This document shows, piece by piece, positions 22,848-31,646 of a stretch of DNA of 64,000 nucleotides (position 1 is its first letter; the number at the start of each line of letters is the position of its first letter). The stretch covers positions 62,001-126,000 of the forward strand of contig JBOZRQ010000025.1 of NCBI GenBank assembly GCA_050789255.1, read 5' to 3'. The DNA is from JBOZRQ01 sp050789255. Its GTDB lineage: Bacteria > Bacillota > Sulfobacillia > Symbiobacteriales > Symbiobacteriaceae. A model generated the notes under the pieces. It searched no databases, was not told where the DNA came from, and saw nothing but the letters and a program-made list of their open reading frames with translations. A program made the translations under genes and the position numbers.

Positions 22848-24527
22848 ATGGCGATTCCCTGGCTGACCGACCTCAAGTTCAAATACAATAGCTCAATCGC
22901 CAACGTGTTCGTGCTCCATTTCAACGTGGGCGACTATGCCGGCCCGGACAACCGGCGGGTGCGGGAGGTCCTCATCTCCGACTTCCTGGAGGATCCCGCA
23001 AAGGCGCACCGGGTGGTGGCGATCTACAACCGGGCCGAGGGGATCACTTTCTCGAAGCCCCACATGAAAGATGAGTTCATCCACGCCCTGACCGGCGAGT
23101 TTGCCGGCAACGCGGCGCAGGAGATCAAGCTGCCGGTGTCGCCGGGGCAGGCGTTCGCCCTGCTGGACCGCATGCTCTACTCGATCCCCTCGGCCATTGT
23201 CATCGAGCAGGCCGAGACGGTCCTGCCCGCCGAGGACCTGGCCTCCATGGACCAGGAGGAGCTGCGGGCGCTCACCTTCGTCAAGAAGTGGGCCTCCGAC
23301 GTGCGGCTCAACCGCATGGGCAGCCCGGTGGTGATCATGACCCAGTCGCTCACCGAGCTCCACCCGCACCTGCGCCAGGCCAGCACCAAGATCGAGTCGA
23401 TCCTGGTGCCGCTCCCGGACCTGACGGCGCGGCAGGAGTATATCGAGGCGATGGCGGGCAAGCGCAAGATCAACCTGGCGATGGAGCCCCGGGAGCTGGC
23501 CAACGCCACCGCTGGGCTCTCCCGGATCCTCATCGAGGATGTGGGCCTGCGGGCGGAGGCGACCGGGCAGCCGGTCACCATCGAGTTCGCCCGGGACCGC
23601 AAGGAGTCGCTGATCCGGGCCGAGTTCGGTGACGTGCTGGAGATCGTCGAGCCCCGCTTCGACTTTAACGCCCTGGGCGGCATGACCGAGGCGAAGCTGT
23701 TCGCCGCCAGGAACATCGTGGCACCGCTGAAGAGCGGCAACTACCGGCGGGTGCCCCTCGGGGTGCTCCTGACCGGACCCAGCGGCACCGGCAAGTCGGC
23801 CTTCTTCTACGCCCTGGTGGCGGAGGCGGGGGTCAACGGGGTGAAGCTAAACCTCGGCAAGATCCTGGGGCCCTATGTGGGCCTCTCGGAGCAGAACCTG
23901 GAGAAGGCGCTGCTGGGCATCGACAGCCTGGCGCCCTGCCTGGTGCTGATCGACGAGATCGACCAGATCTTCCAGCGGGGGCAAGGCACCGGGGACTCCG
24001 GGGTACAGCAGCGGCTCTTCGCCCGCATGCTGGACTTCATGTCGAACCCCGCGAACCGTGGGCGCATCGTATTTATTGCAGCCACCAACCGGCCGGACCT
24101 GATGGACCCGGCGCTCAAGCGCCCGGGCCGCTTCGACCGGAAGATCCCCTTCTTGCTGCCGGGCTGGGCGCAGCGGGTGGCGATCCTGCAGGCGCTGCAG
24201 GGCCGCTACAAGATTCCCGGCACGGTGGACTGGGAGAAGGCGGCCCAGCTGACCGAGGGCTACACCGGCGCCGAGCTGGAGTCGGTGGTGCTCAAGGCCT
24301 GGGAGCTGGGTGAGGACGCCGGCCGGCCCGAGCTGACCGTGGCTGATGTGGAGGGCGCCCTGGCCAAGATCCGGCCCAGCACAGCCCAGGTGGAGTTCAT
24401 GACCAACCTGGCTCTGCTGGAATGCGACGACAAGGATGTGCTTCCCCCCGAGTTTCAGGATCGGCTGGATAATCGCCGGGCGCTGGAGGATTCGGTCGAG
24501 AAGTTTCGTCTAACCCATCGGATGTAA
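22848..24527 (+). CDS. AAA+ ATPase with a degenerate N-terminal ATPase-like domain (Ycf46-like layout)
   Basis: 559 aa. The C-terminal AAA module is intact: Walker A GPSGTGKS (residues about 310-317), Walker B LVLIDEIDQIF (Asp near 369), sensor 1 FIAATNRPD, and the arginine-finger region ALKRPGRFDRK. The first ~230 residues look like a second AAA-type fold without a P-loop (SAIVIEQAETVLP, then SPVVIMTQSLTELHPHL). ATG 22848 with GGAGG 10 bases upstream; a GTG at 22824 is less likely. It heads a five-gene operon 24 bases before pspA, so it probably remodels PspA-type assemblies (inference). Confidence 0.8.
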   Translation: MAIPWLTDLKFKYNSSIANVFVLHFNVGDYAGPDNRRVREVLISDFLEDPAKAHRVVAIYNRAEGITFSKPHMKDEFIHALTGEFAGNAAQEIKLPVSPGQAFALLDRMLYSIPSAIVIEQAETVLPAEDLASMDQEELRALTFVKKWASDVRLNRMGSPVVIMTQSLTELHPHLRQASTKIESILVPLPDLTARQEYIEAMAGKRKINLAMEPRELANATAGLSRILIEDVGLRAEATGQPVTIEFARDRKESLIRAEFGDVLEIVEPRFDFNALGGMTEAKLFAARNIVAPLKSGNYRRVPLGVLLTGPSGTGKSAFFYALVAEAGVNGVKLNLGKILGPYVGLSEQNLEKALLGIDSLAPCLVLIDEIDQIFQRGQGTGDSGVQQRLFARMLDFMSNPANRGRIVFIAATNRPDLMDPALKRPGRFDRKIPFLLPGWAQRVAILQALQGRYKIPGTVDWEKAAQLTEGYTGAELESVVLKAWELGEDAGRPELTVADVEGALAKIRPSTAQVEFMTNLALLECDDKDVLPPEFQDRLDNRRALEDSVEKFRLTHRM

Positions 24528-24551
24528 CATCATGTAGGAGGTTATCAAGAG

Positions 24552-25274
24552 ATGTTTGAACGTCTTGCTCGTCTGATCCGTGGTTTCTTCGGGCTCTTCA
24601 TTTCGGGTCTGGAGGAGAAGAATCCCAAGGCGATGCTGGAGGACCTGAAGAACCAGCTCAACGCCGCCAAGGTCCGCTACAACACCACCACCGCCAACAT
24701 CATCGCCCGTGAAAAGGTGGCCGCCGCCAAGCTGACCAGCGCCAAGAAGGAGCTGGACGAGTGCCGCCGCCTGATTCAGGAGGCCAAGCGCCAGAACAAT
24801 CGGGACCTGGCCCTGCAGCTGCTGATCCAGGAGGAGAACCTGACCGCGACCCTGGAGACCACCCAGGCTGCGTATGACGCCATCAAGGCGGAGGCCGACA
24901 ACGCCCGCAAGGAGTTCGAGAACTTCCAGAACGAGATGTTCCAGAAGATGTCCCAGATCGAGCAGCTCAAGGCCCAGGCTGACCTGGCCGAGCTGAAGAA
25001 GGACATGAACGCCCTGCGCTCCAACTACGCCACCGAGAACGGCGCCGGCAAGATCAACGACGGCCTCAAGCAGGCCGAAGAGATCATCCAGGGCCGCCTG
25101 GCCAAGGAGGACGCCGTCTCCGAGCTCGGCAAGAACTCCATCGACGCCAAGATGCGCGACCTGAAGTCCAGCGCCGCGAAGAGCCGTGCCGAGGAGAAGC
25201 TTGCTGCCCTGTTCGGCGACGCCCCCGCCACTGAGGAGGAGGGCCGCGTCGTGAAGGAGAAGACCCAGAACTAA
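24552..25274 (+). CDS. pspA: PspA/IM30 (ESCRT-III-like) family protein
   Basis: Membrane-stabilising coiled-coil protein. 240 aa, almost wholly helical, starting MFERLARLIRGFFGLFISGL (amphipathic membrane-binding helix), then long heptads, including AAAKLTSAKKELDECRRLIQ. The family length is about 220-240. It begins 24 bases after the AAA gene with GGAGG at 24537-24541, and ends 36 bases before the solute-binding/OmpA gene. In E. coli the partner PspF is an AAA protein of another kind; pairing with a Ycf46-like ATPase is different. Confidence 0.88.
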   Translation: MFERLARLIRGFFGLFISGLEEKNPKAMLEDLKNQLNAAKVRYNTTTANIIAREKVAAAKLTSAKKELDECRRLIQEAKRQNNRDLALQLLIQEENLTATLETTQAAYDAIKAEADNARKEFENFQNEMFQKMSQIEQLKAQADLAELKKDMNALRSNYATENGAGKINDGLKQAEEIIQGRLAKEDAVSELGKNSIDAKMRDLKSSAAKSRAEEKLAALFGDAPATEEEGRVVKEKTQN

Positions 25275-25310
25275 CTCTTGTCCGCCCTAAGCTATTGGAG
25301 GACGTAAGCG

Positions 25311-26894
25311 ATGAAGATCAAATGGGGGAACCTGCTCGTATTTCTGCTGATCATCGGCGGCGTAGTGGGCTACTTCCAGTGGGACCGCATTAAGGGCTAT
25401 ATGGATATGCAGAAAACCACCAGCGCGCCGGTCAGCAAAGACACGGTCATCTACGGCCGTGACACCTGGATCACCGGCGGCGTGCCGGAGTTGGGCATCG
25501 CCCGCGAGTACCACGCGGACTATAAGCTGGACCTCTCGCAGGCCTTTTACGGGTCCGACGTGGAGCGCCTGGAGGCCCTGGGCAAGGGCGACATCCACGT
25601 CACGGAGATGTCCTTCCCCTCGCTGCTCTACAACCTGGAGACGGTAGAGAAGGGCAAGTATCAGGACCAGGTCGTGGTGCTGGGCTTCATCGACTACAGC
25701 CGCGGCGGCGACGGCATCATCGTCAAAAGCGGCATCAAGACGGTCAACGAGCTGGTCGGCAAGCGCGTCGGCTACCTGAACGACGGCACCGGCAAGTATC
25801 TGATCTCGTTCTTGCTGCGCATGGTCGATATGCGCCTGGCCGACGTCAAGGGCGTGCCGTTTAATGACGAGGAGAAGCTGGTGGCCGACTTCAAGGCCGG
25901 CAATCTCGATGCCATCGCCTATTGGCAGCCCGGCATCAACGATGTGCTGAAGCAGGTGAGCGGCTCCAAGGTGCTGCTGTCCACCGCGGACATGCCCAGC
26001 CTGATTCCGGACGTACTGGTGGCCAACCGCAAGTTCGTGGCGGAGAACCCCACCAAGGCGGAGGCCTTCGTCAAGTTCTGGTTCAACACCATCAAGTTCA
26101 TCCAGGAGAAGCCGGACCTCGCCTACTCCACGTGGGCGGAGCGGCTCAACAAGGCCACCTACACCGACGGCGGCAAGCAGGAGCCGATCTACGGCACCGA
26201 TAATACCGCCGCCAGCCTGAAGGATATCTTCGCCAAGGAGGTGCGCCTCGTCGGCTTCGACGAGAACCTCCAGCAGATGATCTCCAAGCAGGCCGAGCTT
26301 GAGCCGATGGTCAAGTTCGCCGTGGAGAACTGGAACCGCATCGAGAGCCTGAAGGGCCCGAGCGCGGCCACCCTGTTCAACAACCGGGTGCTGGACTCCA
26401 TGAAGAACGACACGGCCCTGAAGGCCGGCGCCGTCGACTCCAGCAAGACCGGCAGCGCCGCCCCGGTGGCGGAGAAGCCCAAGGCGTTCACTGCGGCGGC
26501 AGACCCGACGAAGCTCGATGAGGTCGCCCAGATGGCGATCCCGAACATCGAGTTCGATCCCAACGCCACCACGATCACCCCGGCGGGCAAGCAGATCATC
26601 GACACCGTGCTGGTGCCCTTGCTCAAGCAGTTCCCGAACTTCTACCTGCTGGTCGATGGGCACACCGACGTGCAGGTGGCCGGCGACGACCCGGCGCAGC
26701 TGCTGAAGCTGTCGCAGGGCCGGGCCGATGCCGTCAAGAAGGAGCTGGTCGCCCGGGGCTTCCCCGACGCCCAGATGATCACCCGGGGCTTCGGCGGTAC
26801 CAAGCCGATCTTCGCCACGCCCAAGAACGAGACCGAGAAGCTGAAGAACCGGCGTACGGAGTTCCGCCTCCTGCGTGACCCCGGCGCGAGATAA
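25311..26894 (+). CDS. Membrane-anchored solute-binding domain fused to an OmpA-type peptidoglycan-binding domain
   Basis: 527 aa. An N-terminal anchor (residues 8-24, LLVFLLIIGGVVGYF) is followed by an NMT1/THI5-like periplasmic-binding domain (about 45-330: TWITGGVPELGIAREYHADY, DIHVTEMSFPSLLYN, VGYLNDGTGKYLISFLL). An Ala/Pro linker leads to an OmpA C-terminal domain (about 410-525) with LVDGHTDV and the LLKLSQGRADAVKKEL peptidoglycan-binding signature. No ABC permease or ATPase is nearby, so transport is unlikely; it may sense a ligand or tether the complex to the wall. Confidence 0.82.
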   Translation: MKIKWGNLLVFLLIIGGVVGYFQWDRIKGYMDMQKTTSAPVSKDTVIYGRDTWITGGVPELGIAREYHADYKLDLSQAFYGSDVERLEALGKGDIHVTEMSFPSLLYNLETVEKGKYQDQVVVLGFIDYSRGGDGIIVKSGIKTVNELVGKRVGYLNDGTGKYLISFLLRMVDMRLADVKGVPFNDEEKLVADFKAGNLDAIAYWQPGINDVLKQVSGSKVLLSTADMPSLIPDVLVANRKFVAENPTKAEAFVKFWFNTIKFIQEKPDLAYSTWAERLNKATYTDGGKQEPIYGTDNTAASLKDIFAKEVRLVGFDENLQQMISKQAELEPMVKFAVENWNRIESLKGPSAATLFNNRVLDSMKNDTALKAGAVDSSKTGSAAPVAEKPKAFTAAADPTKLDEVAQMAIPNIEFDPNATTITPAGKQIIDTVLVPLLKQFPNFYLLVDGHTDVQVAGDDPAQLLKLSQGRADAVKKELVARGFPDAQMITRGFGGTKPIFATPKNETEKLKNRRTEFRLLRDPGAR

Positions 26895-26909
26895 CTGGAG
26901 GGAGATCCC

Positions 26910-27737
26910 GTGAGACTGCTCATGGCGGCTGCAACCGACTGGCGCACCCTGGTCTGGCTCGGCGTGGGTGCCGCGGCTGCGGCGGCCTCCTCCAACCCGT
27001 TTCCCCTGCTGATCGGCGCGGGCGTCTACTTCTGGGCGGTCCAGCGGCTGGCGAACAGCCAGCCCTTCCAGGAGGCGGCCGAGAAGGCTGCCAAGGCCGC
27101 CGCCCTGGCGGCCAAGTACAAGGAGCTGGCGGACATCTCCCGCGAGGTGCTCCAGATGCTCTCCATCAACCGCTCCTGGTTCGTGCGGATCGTGGAGAGC
27201 CTTACGGCAGAGCGGATCCAGACTCGCTCCTGGTATGACCGGGCGACGGACGTAGTAACCGCCGCCCGCCAGATCTACCAGGAGTGGCTGGCCCGGCCCA
27301 AGGAGCACTGGGACAAGACCCCCCAGGTCGAGCAGGCCCTTCAGATGGCCCAGCTCTACCTGCGGATCATCCGGGGCTACCACGCCGTGACCACGACCAA
27401 GTCACCGGTCAACCTGCGCGAGGTGGAGGAGCGGCTCGCCCGCAACCAGCGCCGCCTGCGGGAGACCGGCGACCAGGAGGCCCGCCGGGATCTGATGCGG
27501 GCCATCGAGATGGACCAGCGGGTCCTCGAGCAGGAGGGCGACCAGGAGGCAGAGCGTGAGCGTTACCACGCCAAGCTCGCCGCCATCGAGTCGACCATGG
27601 ACGCCCTGCGCCGTCAGATCTTCAGCCCGGAGGCCACCGGCGATGCCGAACGCCTCCAGGAGATGCTGCTGGAGGCCTCCGCCATGGACCAGGCGCTGGA
27701 CGAGGTGCGCCAGCGCACCCGGGTACGAGCACGCTAA
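26910..27737 (+). CDS. Membrane-associated coiled-coil protein of the PspA operon
   Basis: 275 aa, GTG start behind GGAGGGAG. One hydrophobic segment near residues 14-45 (LVWLGVGAAAAAASSNPFPL, then LIGAGVYFWAV) could form a hairpin; the rest is charged helix with a strong coiled coil at about 170-260 (LREVEERLARNQRRLRETGD). The layout recalls XpaC/KlaB-type proteins often found with OmpA-fusion and tellurite-resistance genes, but I see no decisive motif. Fourth in a five-gene operon, 15 bases after the OmpA fusion gene. Confidence 0.6.
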   Translation: MRLLMAAATDWRTLVWLGVGAAAAAASSNPFPLLIGAGVYFWAVQRLANSQPFQEAAEKAAKAAALAAKYKELADISREVLQMLSINRSWFVRIVESLTAERIQTRSWYDRATDVVTAARQIYQEWLARPKEHWDKTPQVEQALQMAQLYLRIIRGYHAVTTTKSPVNLREVEERLARNQRRLRETGDQEARRDLMRAIEMDQRVLEQEGDQEAERERYHAKLAAIESTMDALRRQIFSPEATGDAERLQEMLLEASAMDQALDEVRQRTRVRAR

Positions 27738-27752
27738 CAGGGGGGACTGCCA

Positions 27753-28262
27753 GTGAGCGACCTGTTCAAGAGGATTGTGAGCCCCTTTGTGGAGTTCAAG
27801 GAGGAGGAAGCTCCGACCACAGAGGAGGTTCCGGCCCCTTCGGAAGCGGCCCCTGCGTCGTTGGTGACGGCCGAGGAGCTCGCAGCCGATCCCGATGTGC
27901 AACGAGTGCAGCAGGCGGTGGGGCTGCTCGCTGAGCTGCCCCTGGCGGAGATTCCGCCTGAGAAGGCCCGCAACCTGATCGTGGCGACCCTGAAGTTCGC
28001 CGGCATGCAGGTCGATGAGCTGCTGGGCTCCTTTGAGCGGGTTCGCGGGCTCTACTCGGCCAGCATGGAGACCGAGCGCCAGGCGATCGCCGAGCGGCAG
28101 CGCCAGCACGAGGAGATGGTCGAGAAGCTGAAGACCGCCCTCGCCATGGAGCAGGAGCAGTTCGCCGCCGAGGTCGCTGAGCGCAACAAGCGCATCGAGG
28201 GCGCCGTGGGCGACCTCGCCAAGATCGACCAGGCCATGGTCTTCTTCCAGTCCAAAGAGTAA
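27753..28262 (+). CDS. Soluble coiled-coil protein, last gene of the PspA operon
   Basis: 169 aa. MSDLFKRIVSPFVEFKEEEA is a short amphipathic start, followed by a Glu/Pro/Ala-rich linker, a helical segment (PEKARNLIVATLKFAGMQVD) and a coiled coil from about residue 95 to the end. No enzyme motif. GTG start 15 bases after the previous stop with GGGGGG upstream. Probably a structural or adaptor part of the AAA-PspA assembly (inference from the operon only). Confidence 0.6.
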   Translation: MSDLFKRIVSPFVEFKEEEAPTTEEVPAPSEAAPASLVTAEELAADPDVQRVQQAVGLLAELPLAEIPPEKARNLIVATLKFAGMQVDELLGSFERVRGLYSASMETERQAIAERQRQHEEMVEKLKTALAMEQEQFAAEVAERNKRIEGAVGDLAKIDQAMVFFQSKE

Positions 28263-28268
28263 CCAAAA

Positions 28269-28299
28269 GACAGGGAGCGCACGGCTCCCTGTCTTTTTT
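28269..28299 (+). terminator. Rho-independent terminator closing the PspA operon
   Basis: GACAGGGAGC (28269-28278) / GCTCCCTGTC (28284-28293), loop GCACG, then TTTTTT. Confidence 0.95.
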
Positions 28300-28395
28300 G
28301 CATCCGGCAGGTCCGGGGCTGCTCAGGGTGGTGCTGGCCGCCACTTTGTGCCACAATGGTAGAGAACTTGCCAGCGAGAGGGATCACAACACACC

Positions 28396-29211
28396 ATGCC
28401 GCAACGTCCGCCGCTCCATCGCTTTGGAGGATACCTGATCATCTGGGCAGCCGGTCTGGTCCCGCACATCGTTCAGTGGGAGTATGCCGGCCTGTTTCGC
28501 ACGCTTCTTTGGCTGGGCGCCGCAGGGGTCTTCTTTCTGGTCGCCGCCCGGGTCGGACGGTGGCTGGGGCTGCCAGGTCCTGAAGCTTTCGGGCTCACGC
28601 TGCACAGCGGCTGGGTGCGAAACCTTGCCCTGGGCCTGCTCGTCGGTGTGGGCCTGACCACGCTGAACTACGCCGCTCGATCCCTGCTGGGCCGCTTCGC
28701 CGTGGTCGGGTGGGCCCCTGCCGGACAAGTGATCACGCTGACCACGTGGGCCATCGTGAATTCCCTGTACACCGCCGTGTGGGAGGAGATGCTGAACCGG
28801 GGCTTCCTGCTGCGCATGCTGCCCCAATCCCTCCCCAGGGGGTGGACGGTCCTGGTGGCAGCGATCTGCTTCTCGGCCTTTCACATCACCAAATGGGGCT
28901 CGCCGCTCTCCGCCTGGGTCTTCTGGTTCTGCAGCGGGCTCCTCCTTACACTGCCGTACCTGCTGACAAGCTCGCTTTGGCTCTCCGTTGGGCTGCACTG
29001 GGGGCAGAACTTCCTGGTTTACGCCCTCTTTGAACAGCCCAGCATCCTACAGATCACCTGGAATCAGCCGTACCCCTGGATCGCTGACTGGACCGGCACC
29101 GGTGCCATTTTGGTGCTGATGCCCGTGGTGTGGCTCGCATGCCGCCGCCTGGCTGCGCCGTTGGAACGACAGGGAGGTACACCACGCAATCGGAGGTCGC
29201 TGACATCATGA
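28396..29211 (+). CDS. CPBP-family intramembrane metalloprotease
   Basis: 271 aa with about eight hydrophobic segments. The Abi/CAAX protease signatures are present: WEEMLNRGFLLR (EExxxR), FSAFHI (FxxxH) and GLHWGQNF (HxxxN/D). Members cleave membrane proteins; in bacteria many protect against toxins, though targets are rarely known. The stop overlaps the next start by four bases (ATGA), so the two are coupled. ATG 28396 has only a weak ribosome-binding site. Confidence 0.82.
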   Translation: MPQRPPLHRFGGYLIIWAAGLVPHIVQWEYAGLFRTLLWLGAAGVFFLVAARVGRWLGLPGPEAFGLTLHSGWVRNLALGLLVGVGLTTLNYAARSLLGRFAVVGWAPAGQVITLTTWAIVNSLYTAVWEEMLNRGFLLRMLPQSLPRGWTVLVAAICFSAFHITKWGSPLSAWVFWFCSGLLLTLPYLLTSSLWLSVGLHWGQNFLVYALFEQPSILQITWNQPYPWIADWTGTGAILVLMPVVWLACRRLAAPLERQGGTPRNRRSLTS

Positions 29212-30455
29212 TGCACCGTACCCGCATGGGCGCCTGGGGCGTTGAAGCCACAGCCGCCCGCCTGGCCGATATCCACGGCGCCCTGCTCCACTCGGTCCAG
29301 TGCCTGGGCGCCTGGATCGCCGCCGTTCCCGAACTCGAGACCAAGATCCGCTGGGCCTACCACCTGTACGACCACGCCAACCTGGCCGACCTGATCGGGC
29401 GCCGCATCGACGGCCTGACCGCCGAGCGCCCCACGGTTGCCCGCCCGGCCAACCGGGCGCTGCTCAGCTTCCTGCAGGAGATGACCAGCCTTACCGACCC
29501 CGCCGAGCAGACCTCGGCGCTCTACCACGTGCTGCTGCCCGCCATCCTGGCCTCGGCGAGGGAGCACATCGAGAGGACCAACCCCGTGGCCGACGAGCCC
29601 ACGGTGCGGATCCTCTACCAGGTCGCCGAGACGCTGGAGAGCCAGGTGATCTGGGGCGCCCGCCAGCGGGGCGACGAGGCCGCCACCCGGCGCCTCCAAC
29701 TCTACCTGGAGGGGGCCGGGGGGCTCCACGGCCCCGGCCCGGCCTACGACGGCCCCGAGCAGTTCCGCCCGACGCTGGTCGCCCTGCCCGCCCGCGATGA
29801 GCGCTTCAAGCCGCTGGAGCCCGGCAAGAAGATGCCCAAGGCCAAGCCCCTGGAGAGCCCGGAGGGCCGGGTGCGCCTGCTGCACATCGCCCTGATCAAC
29901 CTGGAGATCCCGGCGATTGAGGTCTGCGGCCGCATGATCGCCGAGTTCCCCGACGCCCCCTGGGAGATGAAGCTCGACCTGGCCGCCCAGATCTGGGACG
30001 AGGCCCGCCACGCCGAAATGTGCGCCGACCGCCTGCTGGAGCTGGGCGGGAGCATCGGGCAGTTCCCGTACCACCACAAGGTCTGGGAGCACTCGGTCGC
30101 CGGCTCCACCCTGGCGGAGCGCTTCGTTACCACCCAGCGGATCCACGAGGGGAATGGCATCGACCAGACCCTGATGGCCCGTGACGCCCTGGCGGCCGTG
30201 GGCGACATGGAGACCAGCCAGATCATGGACTACATCCTGGCGGACGAGGTGATCCACGTCCGCACGGGCAACAAGTGGGTGAAGCGCTTCCTGCCCGACG
30301 AGGGGGAGCAGAGGGCGCTCCTGCGGAAGGTGGAGGAGCGGCTGGGGCCCCAGGCGCTGGGCGGACCGCCCATCAACCGGGCCGGGCGCCGCAAGGCCGG
30401 CTTCACCGACGTCGAGCTCGACTGGCTCGCCAGCTTCCGAGAGAGGAAGGGGTAG
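29208..30455 (+). CDS. DUF455-family ferritin-like protein
   Basis: 415 aa of unknown biochemical role. The C-terminal half is a ferritin-like four-helix domain with paired metal-ligand segments: LINLEIPAIEVCGRMIAEFP, AQIWDEARHAEMCADRLLEL and DYILADEVIHVRTGNKW, each carrying the Glu or E-x-x-H type ligands of a di-iron site. GGAGGT at 29192-29197 selects ATG 29208, which overlaps the protease stop; the open frame to 29130 would start inside that gene. birA follows within 2 bases. Confidence 0.78.
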   Translation: MMHRTRMGAWGVEATAARLADIHGALLHSVQCLGAWIAAVPELETKIRWAYHLYDHANLADLIGRRIDGLTAERPTVARPANRALLSFLQEMTSLTDPAEQTSALYHVLLPAILASAREHIERTNPVADEPTVRILYQVAETLESQVIWGARQRGDEAATRRLQLYLEGAGGLHGPGPAYDGPEQFRPTLVALPARDERFKPLEPGKKMPKAKPLESPEGRVRLLHIALINLEIPAIEVCGRMIAEFPDAPWEMKLDLAAQIWDEARHAEMCADRLLELGGSIGQFPYHHKVWEHSVAGSTLAERFVTTQRIHEGNGIDQTLMARDALAAVGDMETSQIMDYILADEVIHVRTGNKWVKRFLPDEGEQRALLRKVEERLGPQALGGPPINRAGRRKAGFTDVELDWLASFRERKG

Positions 30456-30457
30456 GG

Positions 30458-31444
30458 ATGGCCCACGAACAGATCCTGGCCATCCTCCAGGCCGCCGGGG
30501 ACCGCTGGGTCAGCGGCGAGGAGCTCTCGCGCCAGCTGGGCGTCACCCGGTCGGCGATCTGGAAGCAGATCGAGTCCCTGCGCGCCGCCGGGTACACCCT
30601 GGAAGCGCAAACCCGGCTGGGCTACCGCCTGGTGGACGGCCCCGACCGGGTCACCGCCACGGAACTGGGCGCCGGCCTCACGACCAGCCGATTCGGCCGG
30701 CAGGTCGAGTACCGCGAGCAGGTGGGCTCCACCAACGACCTGGCCAAGCAGTTGGCCCGGTCGGGCGCCCCCGAGGGTCTGCTGGTCATCGCCGATGAGC
30801 AGGTGGCCGGCAAGGGCCGCCTTGGCCGCTCCTGGTCCACCCCCAGGGGCTCAGCGATCGCCATGACCCTGGTGCTGCGGCCCACGCTGCCGCCCCACCA
30901 GGCGCCCCGGGTCACCCTGGTCGCGGCGGTGGCGGTGGCGGAGGCTGTGCGGGAGGTCACCGCGATCTCGGTGGGCATCAAGTGGCCCAACGACGTGCAG
31001 GTGGAGGACCGCAAGTTCTGCGGCATCCTCACCGAAATGGAGGCCGACATGGACGCCATCGCCTTCGTGGTGTGCGGCATCGGCATCAACGTCAACATGG
31101 AGCGGGAGCAGTTCCCCGACGAGTTCCGGGCCACGGCGACCTCGCTGCGGACCGAGGCCGGGCGCCCCTTCCCGCGGGCGCAGCTCGTGCGTGAGATCCT
31201 GGCCCGCTTCGAGTCGGCCTACGACCAGTTGACCCAGGGGCGCTTTGACGCCGTGCTGGAGCGCTGGCGGGCGCTCTCGATCACCCTGGGGCGCCCCGTT
31301 CGGGTCAACTCGGTCACGGGAGCGCCCACCCTGCAGGGCATCGCCGAGGATTTGGACGCCGACGGCGCCCTGCTGGTCCGGGCTGAGGACGGCGCCGTGC
31401 ACCGGGTGCTGGCCGGCGAGGTCTCGCTCCGACAGCATGCATAG
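30458..31444 (+). CDS. birA: Bifunctional biotin operon repressor / biotin-protein ligase
   Basis: Activates biotin to biotinyl-AMP, attaches it to carboxylase carrier proteins, and can repress biotin genes. 328 aa. A winged-helix domain is at 1-65 (SGEELSRQLGVTRSAIWKQI); the ligase core has GSTNDLAK, GKGRLGRSW (nucleotide/biotin loop), KWPNDV and CGIGINVN; a C-terminal SH3-like domain ends the protein. ATG 30458 directly follows the DUF455 stop with GAGAGGAAGGGG upstream. No biotin genes are nearby. Confidence 0.95.
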   Translation: MAHEQILAILQAAGDRWVSGEELSRQLGVTRSAIWKQIESLRAAGYTLEAQTRLGYRLVDGPDRVTATELGAGLTTSRFGRQVEYREQVGSTNDLAKQLARSGAPEGLLVIADEQVAGKGRLGRSWSTPRGSAIAMTLVLRPTLPPHQAPRVTLVAAVAVAEAVREVTAISVGIKWPNDVQVEDRKFCGILTEMEADMDAIAFVVCGIGINVNMEREQFPDEFRATATSLRTEAGRPFPRAQLVREILARFESAYDQLTQGRFDAVLERWRALSITLGRPVRVNSVTGAPTLQGIAEDLDADGALLVRAEDGAVHRVLAGEVSLRQHA

Positions 31445-31453
31445 GCTATGCCA

Positions 31454-31550
31454 AAGACCCCCGCTCGTCGAGCAGGGGTCTTCGTCTGGGCAGGAGTCGC
31501 CTGCCTGCACCATGAAGCCCCCGCTCGTTAAGAGTTGGGGGTGTTTTGTT
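31454..31550 (+). terminator. Two hairpins after birA
   Basis: First: AAGACCCCCGCTC (31454-31466) / GAGCAGGGGTCTT (31470-31482) with one mismatch. Second: CCCCC (31518-31522) / GGGGG (31537-31541) followed by TGTTTTGTT. Either could end the birA message. Confidence 0.65.
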
Positions 31551-31646
31551 ACCGTTCCGTGTAATCGTTCGACAAACGCAGGGGTTCTGAATTGCGTAGT
31601 CGTATCATCCATTCCGGCCCGGATAATCCTTAGGGGGAAAGTATGG

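Noticed and set aside
26910..27737. Firm assignment to XpaC/KlaB family
   Set aside because: Only general layout agrees; no diagnostic motif seen, so left as unknown coiled-coil protein.
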